The notes: generated by a model not told the origin, from the letters alone. Counted from the first letter of the stretch, positions 34,549 through 44,309 are shown. The stretch: 64,000 nt of DNA from Clavibacter nebraskensis NCPPB 2581 (GCF_000355695.1 NC_020891.1:1426001-1490000), one strand, 5' to 3'. A program made the numbers and translations.

Positions 34549-36896
34549 GCTCGGCTCCCGGGGGTGAGGTCGGCGGCGGTGGATGCGGGCGCGAGGATCG
34601 CGACCGGGTAGTCGGCGAGGAGCGCCGCGACGGACACGCGCCCGCCGTCGAGGCGACGGCCGCTCACGTGGTCGACGAGCTCGCCCTCGGGCAGCGCGAT
34701 GGAGGTGGATCCCCACCCGCCGCCGGTCTCGAGGCCGACGGGCAGGCGGGTCGCGACGGTGATCGCCCCGCCGCGGTCGAACGCGATCACGTGCGCCGCG
34801 GCGTCGCCGGTGGCGCGCACGGGCTCGTAGCCCGTGAACAGCTCCGGGTGCTCGCGGCGGAGGCGGAGCGCCCGCGCCGTGACGAGGAGCTTGGCGGCCC
34901 CGGTCTCGTCGATGGCGGGCTCGGCGCCCTTGAGGACGGCGTCGAGGGCGGCGCGGCGCGTGCCGAAGTCGACCTCGCGGCGGTTGTCGGGATCCACGAG
35001 GCTCGTCTCCCACAGCTCGCTGCCCTGGTAGACGTCGGGCATGCCGGGGGCGGTGAGCTGGATGGCCTTGGCCGCGAGGGAGTTCGACCAGCCGGGTCCG
35101 GAGAGCCGGTCGTAGAGCCCGGCGACGATCGTGCGGGCGCGCGGGTCGTCGAAGGCCGCGTCGACGAGCGCGTGCATGCGCTCTTCGAAGGCCTCGTCGG
35201 GCGCGGTCCACGTGGTTATGTCGCCGGCCTCCCGCGACGCCTTCTCGGCGTACGCGTGCAGGCGCTCGCGCGACGCGGGCCACGTGCCGACGAGCGTCTG
35301 CCACAGCAGGTTCTCGAACGGGCCGTCGCCGGTGGGGGCGACCTCGCGGAGCTGGCCGAGCGCGTCGCGCCAGGCCTCGGGCGTCTCGGAGAGCACGTCG
35401 ATGCGGGCGCGGACGTCCTCGCCGCGCTTCGTGTCGTGCGTCGAGAGCGTGGTCATCGCGTGGGGCGCGAGGCGGTGCCGCTCCTGCTGGCGCGCGTGGA
35501 AGTCGTCGACGTCGATCGCGAAGATCGACGGGTCGGCGCCGACCTCGTTGAGCGAGACGAGGCGCGAGTACCGGTAGAACGCGGTGTCCTCGACGCCCTT
35601 GGCCATGACCATGCCGCTCGTCTGCTGGAAGCGCTGCGCGACCGCGGTGGACGGGTCGGAGAGCTGGGGCATCAGCGCGTCGATGGTGGCGACGAGGTCG
35701 GGGCGGCTGATGCGCGCGGCCGCGGAGGCCTCCTCGAGGTGGTGGATCCCGCCGGGCAGGTAGCTGCGGTAGACCGGGAAGGTCGCGAGCAGCTCGGCGA
35801 ACGCGTCGGCGGCGTCCGCGGGCGCGTCCTCGACGAGGCGCTCGAGGCGGAGGACCTCGCTGCGGAGGATCCCGTCGGCGATGGCGCGCTTGGTGCCGCG
35901 GATCATGTCGGCCCAGCTCGTGAGCTCGCCCTGCGGCAGGCCGCGGAGCGACGCCTCCAGGTGGTCGAGCTCGACCTGGCCGTCGGGGTCGACGAGCACC
36001 CGGTCGATCTCCGCGAGCGCGTCGTAGCCCGTGGTGCCGGCGGTCGCCCAATCGGTGGGCAGCGTCTCGCCGGGCTCGAGGATCTTCTCCACGAGCACGT
36101 AGGCGCCGCCGGTGATCCGCGCGAGGTCGTCGAGGTAGCCCTTCGGGTCGAGCAGGCCGTCCGGGTGGTCGACCCGGAGGCCGTCGGCGAGGCCCTCGCG
36201 GAACCAGCGCGAGATCTCCGCGTGCGACTCCTCGAACACCCGCGGCAGCTCGACGCGGATGCCCGCGAGCGTGTTGACCGCGAAGAAGCGGCGGTAGTTG
36301 AGCTCGGCGTCGGCGCGGCGCCAGTTGATGAGCTCGTAGGACTGGCGCTCGTGCACCGTGCGGGCGTCCGCGTCGTCCTCGGCCGTGCCGGGCGCGACGG
36401 GGTAGCGGGTGTCGTAGTAGCGGAGCTCGACGGTGCCGTCGTCGCCGCGGACGAGCTTCAGCTCGTCCAGCTCGGACTCGCCGTCGCCGAGCACGGGGAT
36501 CCGCACCTTGCCCTGCCCGAAGTCCCAGTCCACGTCGAACGCGTCGGCGTACCGGCTCGCGGTGCCGTGCGTCAGGAGGTCCCACCACCAGAGGCTCTCG
36601 ACGGGCGTCGCGACGGCCACGTGGTTGGGGACGATGTCCACCAGCACGCCGAGGCCCAGCTCGTGGGCGCGGTCCGCGACGGCTTCCATGCCCGCGGCGC
36701 CGCCGCGCGCCGGGTCGACCTGCGCGTGGTCGACGACGTCGTAGCCGTGGTCGGATCCGGGCTCGGCCGCGAGGATCGGGCTGAGGTACACCCAGTCCGC
36801 GCCGAGGTCCTTCACGTACGGCAGCTGCTCGGCCACGGCGGCGAGGTCGAACGACTCCCGCACCTGGAACCGGTAGGTGGAGATGGGGGTTCTCAA
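34545..36896 (-). CDS. treY: Malto-oligosyltrehalose synthase
   Basis: Intramolecular transglucosylase that turns the reducing end of a glucan into a trehalose unit, the substrate for TreZ. The 783-residue GH13 protein begins [14 protein letters not shown] and has [33 protein letters not shown] with the nucleophile Asp, [15 protein letters not shown] with the acid/base Glu, and [17 protein letters not shown]. Length is typical. The start is TTG 36896, overlapping the glgX stop by four bases (TTGA); no ATG or GTG fits better. Output probably depends on translation of glgX. Confidence 0.95.
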   Translation of the reverse strand: MRTPISTYRFQVRESFDLAAVAEQLPYVKDLGADWVYLSPILAAEPGSDHGYDVVDHAQVDPARGGAAGMEAVADRAHELGLGVLVDIVPNHVAVATPVESLWWWDLLTHGTASRYADAFDVDWDFGQGKVRIPVLGDGESELDELKLVRGDDGTVELRYYDTRYPVAPGTAEDDADARTVHERQSYELINWRRADAELNYRRFFAVNTLAGIRVELPRVFEESHAEISRWFREGLADGLRVDHPDGLLDPKGYLDDLARITGGAYVLVEKILEPGETLPTDWATAGTTGYDALAEIDRVLVDPDGQVELDHLEASLRGLPQGELTSWADMIRGTKRAIADGILRSEVLRLERLVEDAPADAADAFAELLATFPVYRSYLPGGIHHLEEASAAARISRPDLVATIDALMPQLSDPSTAVAQRFQQTSGMVMAKGVEDTAFYRYSRLVSLNEVGADPSIFAIDVDDFHARQQERHRLAPHAMTTLSTHDTKRGEDVRARIDVLSETPEAWRDALGQLREVAPTGDGPFENLLWQTLVGTWPASRERLHAYAEKASREAGDITTWTAPDEAFEERMHALVDAAFDDPRARTIVAGLYDRLSGPGWSNSLAAKAIQLTAPGMPDVYQGSELWETSLVDPDNRREVDFGTRRAALDAVLKGAEPAIDETGAAKLLVTARALRLRREHPELFTGYEPVRATGDAAAHVIAFDRGGAITVATRLPVGLETGGGWGSTSIALPEGELVDHVSGRRLDGGRVSVAALLADYPVAILAPASTAADLTPGSRA

Positions 36897-39097
36897 CTGA
36901 TGTCGCTCCTTGGGTCTGCGGCGGGCCGGTCGGCCTGCGCGTGGGTGAGGACGGCGAGGCTCGCCGCGACCGAGTGGTCGGGTTCCACCTCGGGCTCGGT
37001 GTAGGCGCGCAGCACCACGAGCGCCTTAGCCGCCACGTCCACGACGCTACTCGCGCGGAGGGCCGTCGAGTCGGCTCCGACGCCCGCGGTGTCGATTACG
37101 GTCTCCCACGCGTCCGCGTACTCGTCCGACGGGAGCGTGAAGGACACGGGCTCGTCGTGCGCGTTGAAGTAGAGGAGGAAGTGCGTGTCGTAGATGTCCT
37201 CGCCGCGGCGGTCGCGCCCGCGGATCCCGTTGCCGTTGAGGAACATGCCGATGGCACGGAGCCCGGACTCCCAGTCGTCGTCGACCATCGGGGTCGCGTC
37301 GGCGTCGAGCCACACGATGTCGGGCAGCGGCTCGCCCTCGCCGCGGCGCACGGGCCGGCCGTCGAAGAACCGCCCGCGACGGAAGGTCGGGTGCTCCTTG
37401 CGGAGCCGCACGACGGACGCGGTGAACTCCACGAGCGGCTGGTCGGCCTGGTCCCAGTGCACCCAGCTGATCTCGTTGTCCTGCGCGTACGTGTTGTTGT
37501 TGCCCTGCTGCGTGCGGCCGAGCTCGTCGCCGTGGAGGATCATCGGCACGCCCTGCGACAGGATCATGGTCGCGAGCATGTTGCGCTGCTGGCGGCCCCG
37601 GAGCGTGAGGATCGCCGGGTCGTCCGTCGGTCCCTCCACGCCCATGTTCCAGGAGCGGTTGTGGCTCTCGCCGTCCTGGTTGTCCTCGCCGTTCGCCTCG
37701 TTGTGCTTCTCGTTGTAGGAGACGAGGTCGGCGATCGTGAAGCCGTCGTGCGCCGTGATGAAGTTGATCGACGCGACCGGTCGGCGCCCCGAGTGCTCGT
37801 AGAGGTCGGCCGAGCCCGTGATGCGCGCCGCGAACTCGCCGAGCGAGGAGGCCTCGCCGCGCCAGAAGTCGCGCACGGTGTCGCGGTACTTGCCGTTCCA
37901 CTCGGTCCACTGCGGCGGGAAGTTGCCCACCTGGTAGCCGCCGGGGCCCACGTCCCACGGCTCGGCGATGAGCTTGACCTGCGACACCACGGGATCCTGC
38001 TGCACGAGCTCGAAGAAGGTAGCCAGCTTGTCGACGTCGTAGAACTCGCGCGCGAGCGCGGACGCCAGGTCGAACCGGAACCCGTCGACGTGCATCTCGG
38101 TGACCCAGTAGCGCAGCGAGTCCATGATCAGCTGCAGCGCGTGCGGGTGGCGCACGTTGAGCGAGTTGCCCGTGCCCGTGTAGTCCATGTAGTACGTCGG
38201 GTCGTCCTCCATGAGCCGGTAGTAGGCCTGGTTGTCGATCCCCTTGAACGAGAGCGTCGGCCCGAGGTGGTTGCCCTCGGCCGTGTGGTTGTAGACCACG
38301 TCGAGGATGACCTCGATGCCGGCGGCGTGCAGCGCCCGCACCATGGACTTGAACTCCTGCACCTGCTGGCCGAGCTCGCCCGTGGACGAGTAGGCGTTGT
38401 GCGGCGCGAAGAACCCGATCGTGTTGTAGCCCCAGTAGTTCCGGAGGCCCTTCTCGAGCAGCGTGTTGTCCTGCACGAACTGGTGCACGGGCATGAGCTC
38501 GATCGCGGTCACGCCGAGCTTCTGCAGGTGGTCGATGACCGCGGGGTGCGCGATGCCGGCGTACGTGCCGCGCAGCTCCTCGGGGACCCGGGGGTTCAGC
38601 TGCGTGAGCCCCTTCACGTGCGCCTCGTAGACGACGGTCTCGCTGTACGGCGTGCGGGGGAGGCGGTCGCCGTCCCAGTCGAAGAACGGGTTGACCACGA
38701 CGCCGAGCATCATGTGCGGGCCCGAGTCCTCGTCGTTGCGGCTGGCCGGGTCGCCGAACTCGTAGGCGAAGAGCGACGGGTGCCAGTCGAACTCGCCGCA
38801 GGTGGCCTTGGCGTACGGATCCAGCAGCAGCTTCGCGGGGTTCGACCGGTGCCCGTCCTCCGGCTCGTACGGCCCGGTCACCCGGTAGCCGTAGCGCTGG
38901 CCCGGCTGCACGTGGGGGAGGTAGCAGTGCCAGACGTGCGCGTCGACCTCGGTCACGTCCACGCGGGTCTCGGTGCCGCCCTCCTCGATGAGGCACAGCT
39001 GCACCGACTCCGCGACCTCGCTGAAGAGCGCGAAGTTCGTGCCGCTCCCGTCGAAGGTCGCGCCGAGCGGGTAGGGGTTTCCGGGCCAGGTCTTCAA
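36893..39097 (-). CDS. glgX: Glycogen debranching enzyme GlgX
   Basis: Hydrolyses alpha-1,6 branches in glycogen limit dextrin, giving linear chains that TreY can use. The 734-residue protein has the family start [20 protein letters not shown], an N-terminal CBM48 region, and GH13 motifs [25 protein letters not shown] with the nucleophile, [16 protein letters not shown] with the acid/base Glu, and [22 protein letters not shown] 39097 is supported by GGAGGACCGC directly upstream. It leads the operon that links glycogen breakdown to trehalose, a compatible solute. Confidence 0.96.
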   Translation of the reverse strand: MKTWPGNPYPLGATFDGSGTNFALFSEVAESVQLCLIEEGGTETRVDVTEVDAHVWHCYLPHVQPGQRYGYRVTGPYEPEDGHRSNPAKLLLDPYAKATCGEFDWHPSLFAYEFGDPASRNDEDSGPHMMLGVVVNPFFDWDGDRLPRTPYSETVVYEAHVKGLTQLNPRVPEELRGTYAGIAHPAVIDHLQKLGVTAIELMPVHQFVQDNTLLEKGLRNYWGYNTIGFFAPHNAYSSTGELGQQVQEFKSMVRALHAAGIEVILDVVYNHTAEGNHLGPTLSFKGIDNQAYYRLMEDDPTYYMDYTGTGNSLNVRHPHALQLIMDSLRYWVTEMHVDGFRFDLASALAREFYDVDKLATFFELVQQDPVVSQVKLIAEPWDVGPGGYQVGNFPPQWTEWNGKYRDTVRDFWRGEASSLGEFAARITGSADLYEHSGRRPVASINFITAHDGFTIADLVSYNEKHNEANGEDNQDGESHNRSWNMGVEGPTDDPAILTLRGRQQRNMLATMILSQGVPMILHGDELGRTQQGNNNTYAQDNEISWVHWDQADQPLVEFTASVVRLRKEHPTFRRGRFFDGRPVRRGEGEPLPDIVWLDADATPMVDDDWESGLRAIGMFLNGNGIRGRDRRGEDIYDTHFLLYFNAHDEPVSFTLPSDEYADAWETVIDTAGVGADSTALRASSVVDVAAKALVVLRAYTEPEVEPDHSVAASLAVLTHAQADRPAADPRSDIS

Positions 39098-39289
39098 GCG
39101 GTCCTCCAGTTGGGTCGACTCGTCCGCCGGCGGTGCGCAGGCGTACGCGCGGGGTCAGTCGGGGGCGGGGCAGGCGGTGGATCCGCGTGGGCCGCAGTGG
39201 CTGGAGAGCCGGATGCGACGCAGCGGCGCACCAGGGGCGAGGGTACCGTGACGACCCGGATCGGCCCGCATCCTCCGGGCCCCGCGGGG

Positions 39290-39302
39290 TACGGTGGGAC
39301 GC
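39290..39302 (+). promoter_or_regulatory. Leaderless -10 for the GerW-like gene
   Basis: TACGGT (39290-39295) plus the 7-base spacer GGGACGC ends at ATG 39303. It lies in the 205-base region diverging from glgX, in which no other clear element was seen. Confidence 0.6.
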
Positions 39303-39635
39303 ATGACCAACCTCGTCGCACAGCTCGCAGAGAACGTGAAGAACGCCGGAGTGGGGACGGTCTACGGCGACCCCCTCGACATCGACGGCTCGACCATCGT
39401 GCCGGTGGCATTCGCCTGGTACGGCTTCGGCGGGGGCAGCGACCTCCCCGACTCCGACGGCAACGTCGCCGGTGGCGGCGGGGGCGGCGGCGCCAGCTGG
39501 CCCATCGGCGCGTACATCGCCACCGACGGCGCGGTGCGGTTCCAGCCGAACGTCATCGCGCTGCTCGCGGTGGCCACGCCCGTCATCTGGATCTCCGGCA
39601 AGGTCCTCGTCAAGCTCATCAAGACGCTCAAGTAG
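39303..39635 (+). CDS. GerW/YtfJ-family protein
   Basis: The 110-residue protein matches the spore protein GerW (YtfJ) family. Features are the helix NLVAQLAENVKNAGVGTVYG, the strand pair TIVPVAFAWYGFGGGSDLPD, a glycine-rich loop GGGGGGGASWPIGAYIATDG, and a C-terminal hydrophobic stretch VIALLAVATPVIWISG with a basic end. The family occurs widely in non-sporulating actinobacteria, where its role is unknown. It is followed by a 10-bp hairpin and is a single-gene unit. Confidence 0.88.
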   Translation: MTNLVAQLAENVKNAGVGTVYGDPLDIDGSTIVPVAFAWYGFGGGSDLPDSDGNVAGGGGGGGASWPIGAYIATDGAVRFQPNVIALLAVATPVIWISGKVLVKLIKTLK

Positions 39636-39653
39636 CGCACGCACGTCCACCGC

Positions 39654-39685
39654 GGAGCGCGGGTGCCCTCGGGCGCCCGCGCTCC
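39654..39685 (+). terminator. 10-bp hairpin terminator
   Basis: GGAGCGCGGG (39654-39663), a 12-base loop, CCCGCGCTCC (39676-39685), just past the GerW-like gene and before the riboswitch promoter. Confidence 0.8.
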
Positions 39686-39746
39686 CGTGCGTGCGGGGCC
39701 CCGTCATCCATGTCGCCCCGTCGTCCCGGGCGCGTCGCCCGCGCGC

Positions 39747-39752
39747 TATGCT
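39747..39752 (+). promoter_or_regulatory. -10 of the thiamine uptake operon
   Basis: TATGCT (39747-39752) predicts a transcript start near 39759, immediately before the riboswitch. No convincing -35 was found 17 bases upstream. Confidence 0.6.
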
Positions 39753-39761
39753 CACCGTGAA

Positions 39762-39850
39762 CACGGGAGTCCGGTGAGCCGGGCTGAGAGGAAGACACCC
39801 AGTCTTCGACCGTCGAACCTGATCTGGATCATGCCAGCGCAGGGAGGCTT
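39762..39850 (+). ncRNA. TPP riboswitch (THI element)
   Basis: The conserved thi-box parts appear in order: CGGGAGTCCGGTGAGCCGG (P1/P2 side), GGGCTGAGAGG (the CUGAGA core that binds the pyrimidine), and GACCGTCGAACCTGATCTGG (the pyrophosphate-binding ACCUGAUCUGG arm). CATGCCAGCGCAGGGAGG closes P1. It sits about 50 bases before ykoE. TPP binding is expected to lower expression. Whether control is by termination or by hiding the ribosome site cannot be told; no run of U follows, so translational control is more likely. Confidence 0.95.
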
Positions 39851-39897
39851 CCATCTCGCACCCGTGCCCTCTTCCACCCATCCGAAGGGCACGTCGA

Positions 39898-40551
39898 ATG
39901 ACCGCATCATCCTCGTCCACCGCATCCGCCGCGAGCGTCGACACCGGCGCCCGCAGCCCCCGCTCCGGCCTACGCGCCCGTTGGCGGGTCATCGACATCG
40001 TCGTCGCGAGCGTGCTCGGCGTCGCGTCCGGCCTCGTCTTCGTCATCTGGAACACGGCGTCCGTGCCGGTCGGCGGCTTCTTCGAGCCGCTGCTGCCAGG
40101 CCTCCAGGCGCTCGCGGGCGGCGGCTGGCTGTTCGCGGGCGTCCTCACGGGCATCGTGATCCGCAAGCCCGGCGCCGCCCTCTACGGCGAGCTGCTCGCG
40201 GCGTTCGTCTCGATGCTCGTCGGGAACGTCTGGGGCGTCGGCACGCTGCTCTCCGGCCTCACGCAGGGCCTCGGCGCCGAGCTCGTGCTGCTCGTCTTCC
40301 TCTACGCGAATTGGCGCGCCTACGTCGCCGTGCTCGCGGGCATGGGCGCGGGTCTCGGCATGGCCGTCACCGACCTCATCACCTACTACCCGGGATCCAC
40401 GCCGCTGTTCGCGACGATCTACACGGTCGGGGCCCTCGTCTCGGGCGGGGTCGTCGCGGGGCTGCTCTCGTGGCTCGTCGCCCGGGCGCTCGCCCGCACC
40501 GGCGCGCTGTCGCGCTTCGCCTCGGGCCGCGACATCGCGGCCCGCGTCTGA
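39898..40551 (+). CDS. ykoE: ECF transporter substrate-binding (S) component YkoE
   Basis: Integral membrane substrate-capture subunit, predicted to bind hydroxymethylpyrimidine or another thiamine precursor. The 217 residues have a Ser-rich cytoplasmic N-terminus, then about six hydrophobic segments, starting VIDIVVASVLGVASGLVFVIW. Family motifs include GGWLFAGVLTGIVIRKPGAALYGEL and NVWGVGTLLSGLTQGLGAELV. It follows the TPP riboswitch and precedes the ATPase and T-component genes, the classic ykoEDC order. ATG 39898 is in a weak ribosome-site context. Confidence 0.93.
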   Translation: MTASSSSTASAASVDTGARSPRSGLRARWRVIDIVVASVLGVASGLVFVIWNTASVPVGGFFEPLLPGLQALAGGGWLFAGVLTGIVIRKPGAALYGELLAAFVSMLVGNVWGVGTLLSGLTQGLGAELVLLVFLYANWRAYVAVLAGMGAGLGMAVTDLITYYPGSTPLFATIYTVGALVSGGVVAGLLSWLVARALARTGALSRFASGRDIAARV

Positions 40552-40553
40552 CC

Positions 40554-42116
40554 GTGCGGCGGCCGGGCCGCCGCCCGTCGTCGATCGACGCCTCGCGCGT
40601 CCCGCTCGCCGGGCCCGAGGCGACGGCCGAGCGGGCGGGCGGCGCGTCCGTCCGGGCCGAGGGCTGGGGCTGGCGGCACGCCGGCCGGAGCGCCTGGGGG
40701 GTCCGCGACGTCGACCTCGTGATCGAGCCGGGCGAGCGCGTCCTCCTGCTCGGCGCGTCCGGAGCGGGGAAGACGACGCTCATGCACGCGCTCGCCGGCG
40801 TCCTCGGCGGTGACGACGAGGGGGAGACCCGCGGCACCCTCCTCGTCGACGGGTCGGATCCGGCCGCCCGCCGCGGCCGCGCGGGGCTCGTGCTGCAGGA
40901 TCCGGACGCGCAGGTGATCCTCTCCCGCGTAGGGGACGACGTCGCGTTCGGCTGCGAGAACCTCGGCGTCCCGCGTGACGAGATCTGGCCGCGAGTGCGC
41001 GCCGCGCTCGACGCGGTGGGCCTCGACGTCGCCCTGGACCGCTCCACGACCGCGCTCTCCGGCGGCCAGAAGCAGCGCCTCGCACTCGCCGGGGTGCTCG
41101 CGATGCGACCGGGTCTCCTGCTCCTCGACGAGCCGACCGCGAACCTCGACCCCGAGGGCGTCGGCGAGGTGCGGCGCGCCGTCGAGTCCGTGGTCGAGGC
41201 GAGCGGTGCGACCCTCGTCGTCATCGAGCACCGGGTCGCCGTCTGGCAGGACCTCGTCGACCGGGTCGTGGTGCTCGGGGCCGACGGGGGGATCCTCGCC
41301 GACGGCGTGCCCGACGGCGTGCTCCGCGACCAGGGCGCGTCCCTCGCGGCCGCGGGCGTCTGGGTGCCGGGCCGGGAGCCGGCCGCGCCGGTGCGCGATC
41401 GGGCCGCACCCGCGGCGCTCCTCCGCACGGACGGCCTCGCCGTCGGGCGTGGCGGGGCGCGCGGCCCCGCGGTGGCGGACGGGGTCGGCGTCGCGCTCGC
41501 CTCGGGCCGCGTCACCGCCCTCACCGGGCCGAACGGCGGCGGCAAGAGCACGCTCGCGCTGACGCTCGGCGGCCTGCTGCCCGCGCTGTCCGGCCGGGTC
41601 GTCGCCGAGGCCGCCCTCGCGGACGGCCTGGGCGCGGATCCGGCCGCCTGGCGTTCGCGCGAGCTCGCCGCCCGCATCGGCACCGTCTTCCAGGACCCGG
41701 AGCACCAATTCCTCGCCGGCACCGTGCGCGCCGAGCTCGAGCTCGGTCCTCGGGCCGTGGGCACGGATCCCGCCGCGGCGGCCCGCCGGGTCGACGAGCT
41801 GCTCGTCCGCCTGCGCCTGGACGGCCTCGCGCAGGCCAACCCCTTCACCCTCTCCGGCGGAGAGAAGCGGCGCCTCTCCGTGGCGACCGCCCTCGCGACC
41901 GCGCCGCGCCTCCTCGTGCTCGACGAGCCGACGTTCGGGCAGGACGCCCGCACCTGGGCCGAGCTCGTCGCGCTCCTCGCCGACCTCGTCGACCGGGAGG
42001 GCGTCGGCGTGCTCGCCGTCACCCACGATGCCGACCTCGTCCGGGCGCTCGCGGACGACGTCCTCCGCCTCGACGCCGTCCCGGGCTCCGCCGCCCGCCT
42101 GGAGGTCGTGCGATGA
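40554..42116 (+). CDS. ykoD: ECF transporter double ATPase YkoD
   Basis: Fused pair of ABC ATPases powering ECF uptake, 520 residues. Domain 1 has Walker A GASGAGKTTL, the Q-loop VLQDPDAQVIL, signature LSGGQKQRLALAG and Walker B LLLLDEPTANLDPEG. Domain 2 has GPNGGGKSTLA, VFQDPEHQFLAGTV, LSGGEKRRLSVATAL and LVLDEPTFGQD. The Q-loop sequences are typical of ECF A/A' components. GTG 40554 starts two bases after the ykoE stop. The stop overlaps the ATG of ykoC (ATGA). Confidence 0.92.
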   Translation: MRRPGRRPSSIDASRVPLAGPEATAERAGGASVRAEGWGWRHAGRSAWGVRDVDLVIEPGERVLLLGASGAGKTTLMHALAGVLGGDDEGETRGTLLVDGSDPAARRGRAGLVLQDPDAQVILSRVGDDVAFGCENLGVPRDEIWPRVRAALDAVGLDVALDRSTTALSGGQKQRLALAGVLAMRPGLLLLDEPTANLDPEGVGEVRRAVESVVEASGATLVVIEHRVAVWQDLVDRVVVLGADGGILADGVPDGVLRDQGASLAAAGVWVPGREPAAPVRDRAAPAALLRTDGLAVGRGGARGPAVADGVGVALASGRVTALTGPNGGGKSTLALTLGGLLPALSGRVVAEAALADGLGADPAAWRSRELAARIGTVFQDPEHQFLAGTVRAELELGPRAVGTDPAAAARRVDELLVRLRLDGLAQANPFTLSGGEKRRLSVATALATAPRLLVLDEPTFGQDARTWAELVALLADLVDREGVGVLAVTHDADLVRALADDVLRLDAVPGSAARLEVVR

Positions 42117-42907
42117 GCGCCGTCCCGCCGGTCGTCGTCCCGGCCGCCCGCGCGACCGGCCTCGCCGCCGTCAGCCCCGTGGCGCGCCTCGCGGCCACCC
42201 TCGTGCTGACGCTCGTGCTCGTGCTGAGCCTCGATGTGGTCTCCGCGGGCGCGGCGCTGCTGCTCGAGCTGCTGCTCCTGCCGTTCGCGGGGCTCCGACC
42301 GCGCGCGTTCCTCTTGCGCGGCATCCCGATCTGGATCGCGGCGCCCGGCGCCGGCCTGACGATCCTGCTCTACGGCCGCACGTCCGGCGACGTGTACGCC
42401 CAGTTCCTGCTCGTGGTCGTCAGCGAGGGCTCGGTGCTGCTCGCGGTCGCGACCATGCTGCGCGTGCTGGCCATCGGCGTGGCGTCGCTCGTCCTCTTCT
42501 CGAACGTGGATCCGACGGACCTCGCCGACGGGCTCGCCCAGGTCTGGCGCCTGCCGTCCCGCTTCGTCCTCGGAGCGCTCGCGGGCGTCCGCCTCGTGGG
42601 TCTGCTCCTCGACGACTGGCGCTCGCTCGAGCTGGCCCGTCGCGCGCGCGGCGTCGCCGACCGTGGCCTGATCCGCCGGTTCGCCGGCCAGGCCTTCGCG
42701 CTGCTCGTGCTGTCGATCCGGCGCGGCAGCAAGCTGGCGACCGCGATGGAGGCCCGCGGCTTCGGCGGTGCCACCGCGCGCACGTGGGCCCGCCCTAGCG
42801 TGGTCGGCCGAGGCGAGGCGCTCGTCGTGGCCGTCGCGGTGCTCGTCGCCGTCTCCTCGGTGGCGGCGGCCGTCGCGGCTGGGACGTGGGACTTCGTTGC
42901 GGCGTGA
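42113..42907 (+). CDS. ykoC: ECF transporter transmembrane (T) component YkoC
   Basis: Scaffold membrane subunit of the ECF transporter, 264 residues with about five hydrophobic segments (LAATLVLTLVLVLSLDVVSAG, AALLLELLLLPFAGL and others). Both coupling-helix ARG-type signatures are present: LELARRARGVADRGL and KLATAMEARGFGGATAR, which dock onto the ATPases. The ATGA overlap couples it to ykoD. The last bases overlap the start of the kinase gene. Confidence 0.92.
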   Translation: MSAVPPVVVPAARATGLAAVSPVARLAATLVLTLVLVLSLDVVSAGAALLLELLLLPFAGLRPRAFLLRGIPIWIAAPGAGLTILLYGRTSGDVYAQFLLVVVSEGSVLLAVATMLRVLAIGVASLVLFSNVDPTDLADGLAQVWRLPSRFVLGALAGVRLVGLLLDDWRSLELARRARGVADRGLIRRFAGQAFALLVLSIRRGSKLATAMEARGFGGATARTWARPSVVGRGEALVVAVAVLVAVSSVAAAVAAGTWDFVAA

Positions 42908-43445
42908 TCCGGGGGAGCGGCGCCCGGCGCTGGTCCTCGTCGACGGCCCGTCGGGCTCCGGCAAGTCGACCCTCGCCGACGTCCTGTTCCGCGACGGCGA
43001 CGCTGCCGCGGGGCTCACCCCCGGGGCGCAGCTCCTCCGGCTCGACGACGTCTACCCCGGCTGGGACGGCCTCGAGGCGGCCTCCCGGCACCTCGAGCAC
43101 CACGTCGTCGACGAGATGCGCCCGGGCGGACGACCGCGGTGGCGTCGCTGGGACTGGACCGCCGACGCGCCCGCGGAGTGGCACGACCTCGATCCGGAGC
43201 GCCCGCTCGTGGTCGAGGGCTGCGGATCCCTGACCCGCGCCGCCGCGCGCCGCGCCACGCACCGCATCTGGGTGGAGGCCGACGACGCCGTGCGCCGGGC
43301 CCGCGCCATCGCCCGCGACGGCGAGTCCTTCGCGGTCGAGTGGGAGCGCTGGGACGCGCAGTGGCGGGCGCACGTGGCCCGGGAGGATCCGCGGGCCCTG
43401 GCCGACGTCGTCGTCCGCACGGACGCCGTGGCGGCGGCCGGGTAG
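42897..43445 (+). CDS. P-loop kinase-like ATP-binding protein
   Basis: The 182-residue protein opens with a Walker A motif, LVLVDGPSGSGKSTLADVLF, then RLDDVYPGWDG, LVVEGCGSL and a LID-like Arg-rich segment (RRARAIARDGESF). This resembles uridine kinase or the phosphotransferase group. TTG 42897 is the closest in-frame start, overlapping ykoC by 11 bases with GGGAC upstream; the start is not certain. Being last in the riboswitch operon, it could phosphorylate a thiamine precursor, but this is inference. Its stop TAG doubles as the start of the next gene's -10. Confidence 0.75.
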   Translation: MRRDPGERRPALVLVDGPSGSGKSTLADVLFRDGDAAAGLTPGAQLLRLDDVYPGWDGLEAASRHLEHHVVDEMRPGGRPRWRRWDWTADAPAEWHDLDPERPLVVEGCGSLTRAAARRATHRIWVEADDAVRRARAIARDGESFAVEWERWDAQWRAHVAREDPRALADVVVRTDAVAAAG

Positions 43446-43454
43446 CCTGAGGCC
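43443..43454 (+). promoter_or_regulatory. Leaderless -10 overlapping an upstream stop codon
   Basis: TAGCCT (43443-43448) includes the kinase stop TAG. The 6-base spacer GAGGCC follows and then ATG 43455. Confidence 0.65.
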
Positions 43455-43727
43455 ATGACCGATTCCGCACCGTCCGACGTCCGCTACCTCGCCGTCTTCG
43501 CCGACGGCCCCCTCGAGGGCACCACCGAGACCCGCGTCCTCGTCGACGGCCAGCACGACGAGACCATCAGCACCATGTCGGCCGTGGAGGGCAAGGAGTC
43601 GCTCTTCCAGTATCGCGCCGGCGAGGTCTCCGAGGTCGCGGGCGAGCAGCGCGTCACCTACACGTACGTGGTCGACGGCAGCGACGACGTCCTCGGCGAG
43701 GGCGACGACGAGTCCCTCGAGCTCTGA
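43455..43727 (+). CDS. Small acidic hypothetical protein, 90 aa
   Basis: Not recognised. The protein is strongly acidic, with a beta-rich pattern: VRYLAVFADGPLEG, TETRVLVDGQHDE, KESLFQYRAGEV, RVTYTYVVDGSDD and an acidic tail GEGDDESLEL. It has no cysteine, signal or membrane segment, so it is probably cytoplasmic. It has its own leaderless promoter and a strong terminator hairpin after it, so it is a monocistronic gene under separate control from the thiamine operon. Confidence 0.8.
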   Translation: MTDSAPSDVRYLAVFADGPLEGTTETRVLVDGQHDETISTMSAVEGKESLFQYRAGEVSEVAGEQRVTYTYVVDGSDDVLGEGDDESLEL

Positions 43728-43764
43728 TTCCCGGAACGCCCGGCGCCTGAGCGCCCCTCCCCCC

Positions 43765-43795
43765 GACCCCGGCCCGCGACGCGGCTGCCGGGGTC
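43765..43795 (+). terminator. 9-bp hairpin terminator
   Basis: GACCCCGGC (43765-43773), a 13-base loop, GCCGGGGTC (43787-43795), downstream of the small acidic protein. Confidence 0.75.
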
Positions 43796-43870
43796 GTCGT
43801 GCGTCCGGGCCCGGTCGGCGCCCGGTCTGCACCTGCCGTCGTCCGGCGGTGCCCGCCGGTCGTCGTCGGC

Positions 43871-44221
43871 TCAGGCCCAGCCGAGCTCGTGCAGCCGGTC
43901 GTCGTCGATGCCGTGGAAGTGCGCGATCTCGTGCACGAGCGTGACGTGGACGAGGTCCCGCAGCGCGTCCATGTCGTCGGCCTCGTGCAGGTGCGGCTCG
44001 CGGTAGACGACGATGCGGTCCGGCATCTCGCCGAAGCCGTACTGCGCGCGCTCGGTCATGGCGACGCCGTCGTAGAGGCCGAGCAGGTCGAGGGACCCTT
44101 CCTCGGGCCGGTCCTCGACGACGAACACGACGTTGTCGAGGCCGTCCACCATCGCGTCCGGCAGCTCGTCGAGCTCGTCGACCACCAGCTTCTCGAAGTC
44201 GTCGGGATCGCAGTGCAGCAT
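43871..44221 (-). CDS. Zincin-like metallopeptidase family protein (DUF1025)
   Basis: The 116-residue protein carries the zincin motif HEIAHFHGI at residues 97-105, where the two His and a later acidic residue would bind zinc and Glu would be catalytic. The N-terminal DDFEKLVVDELDELP and DNVVFVVEDRP match the minigluzincin-like DUF1025 family. I set the start at ATG 44221 because GGGAGG lies 8 bases upstream; ATG 44266 would add 15 residues with no site. The substrate is unknown. Confidence 0.85.
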   Translation of the reverse strand: MLHCDPDDFEKLVVDELDELPDAMVDGLDNVVFVVEDRPEEGSLDLLGLYDGVAMTERAQYGFGEMPDRIVVYREPHLHEADDMDALRDLVHVTLVHEIAHFHGIDDDRLHELGWA

Positions 44222-44309
44222 CCGGCCACCCTCCCACATGCGCTTGCGGGGGAGCCCGGCCTGCACCTCGGTCGGACGGCTGACGGCCGGCCGCCGCGGG
44301 GGAGACGAC

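Noticed and set aside
34668-37004. A 778-codon plus-strand frame opposite treY
   Set aside because: It is the complement of a conserved GH13 gene; the translation shows no recognisable domain or ribosome site.
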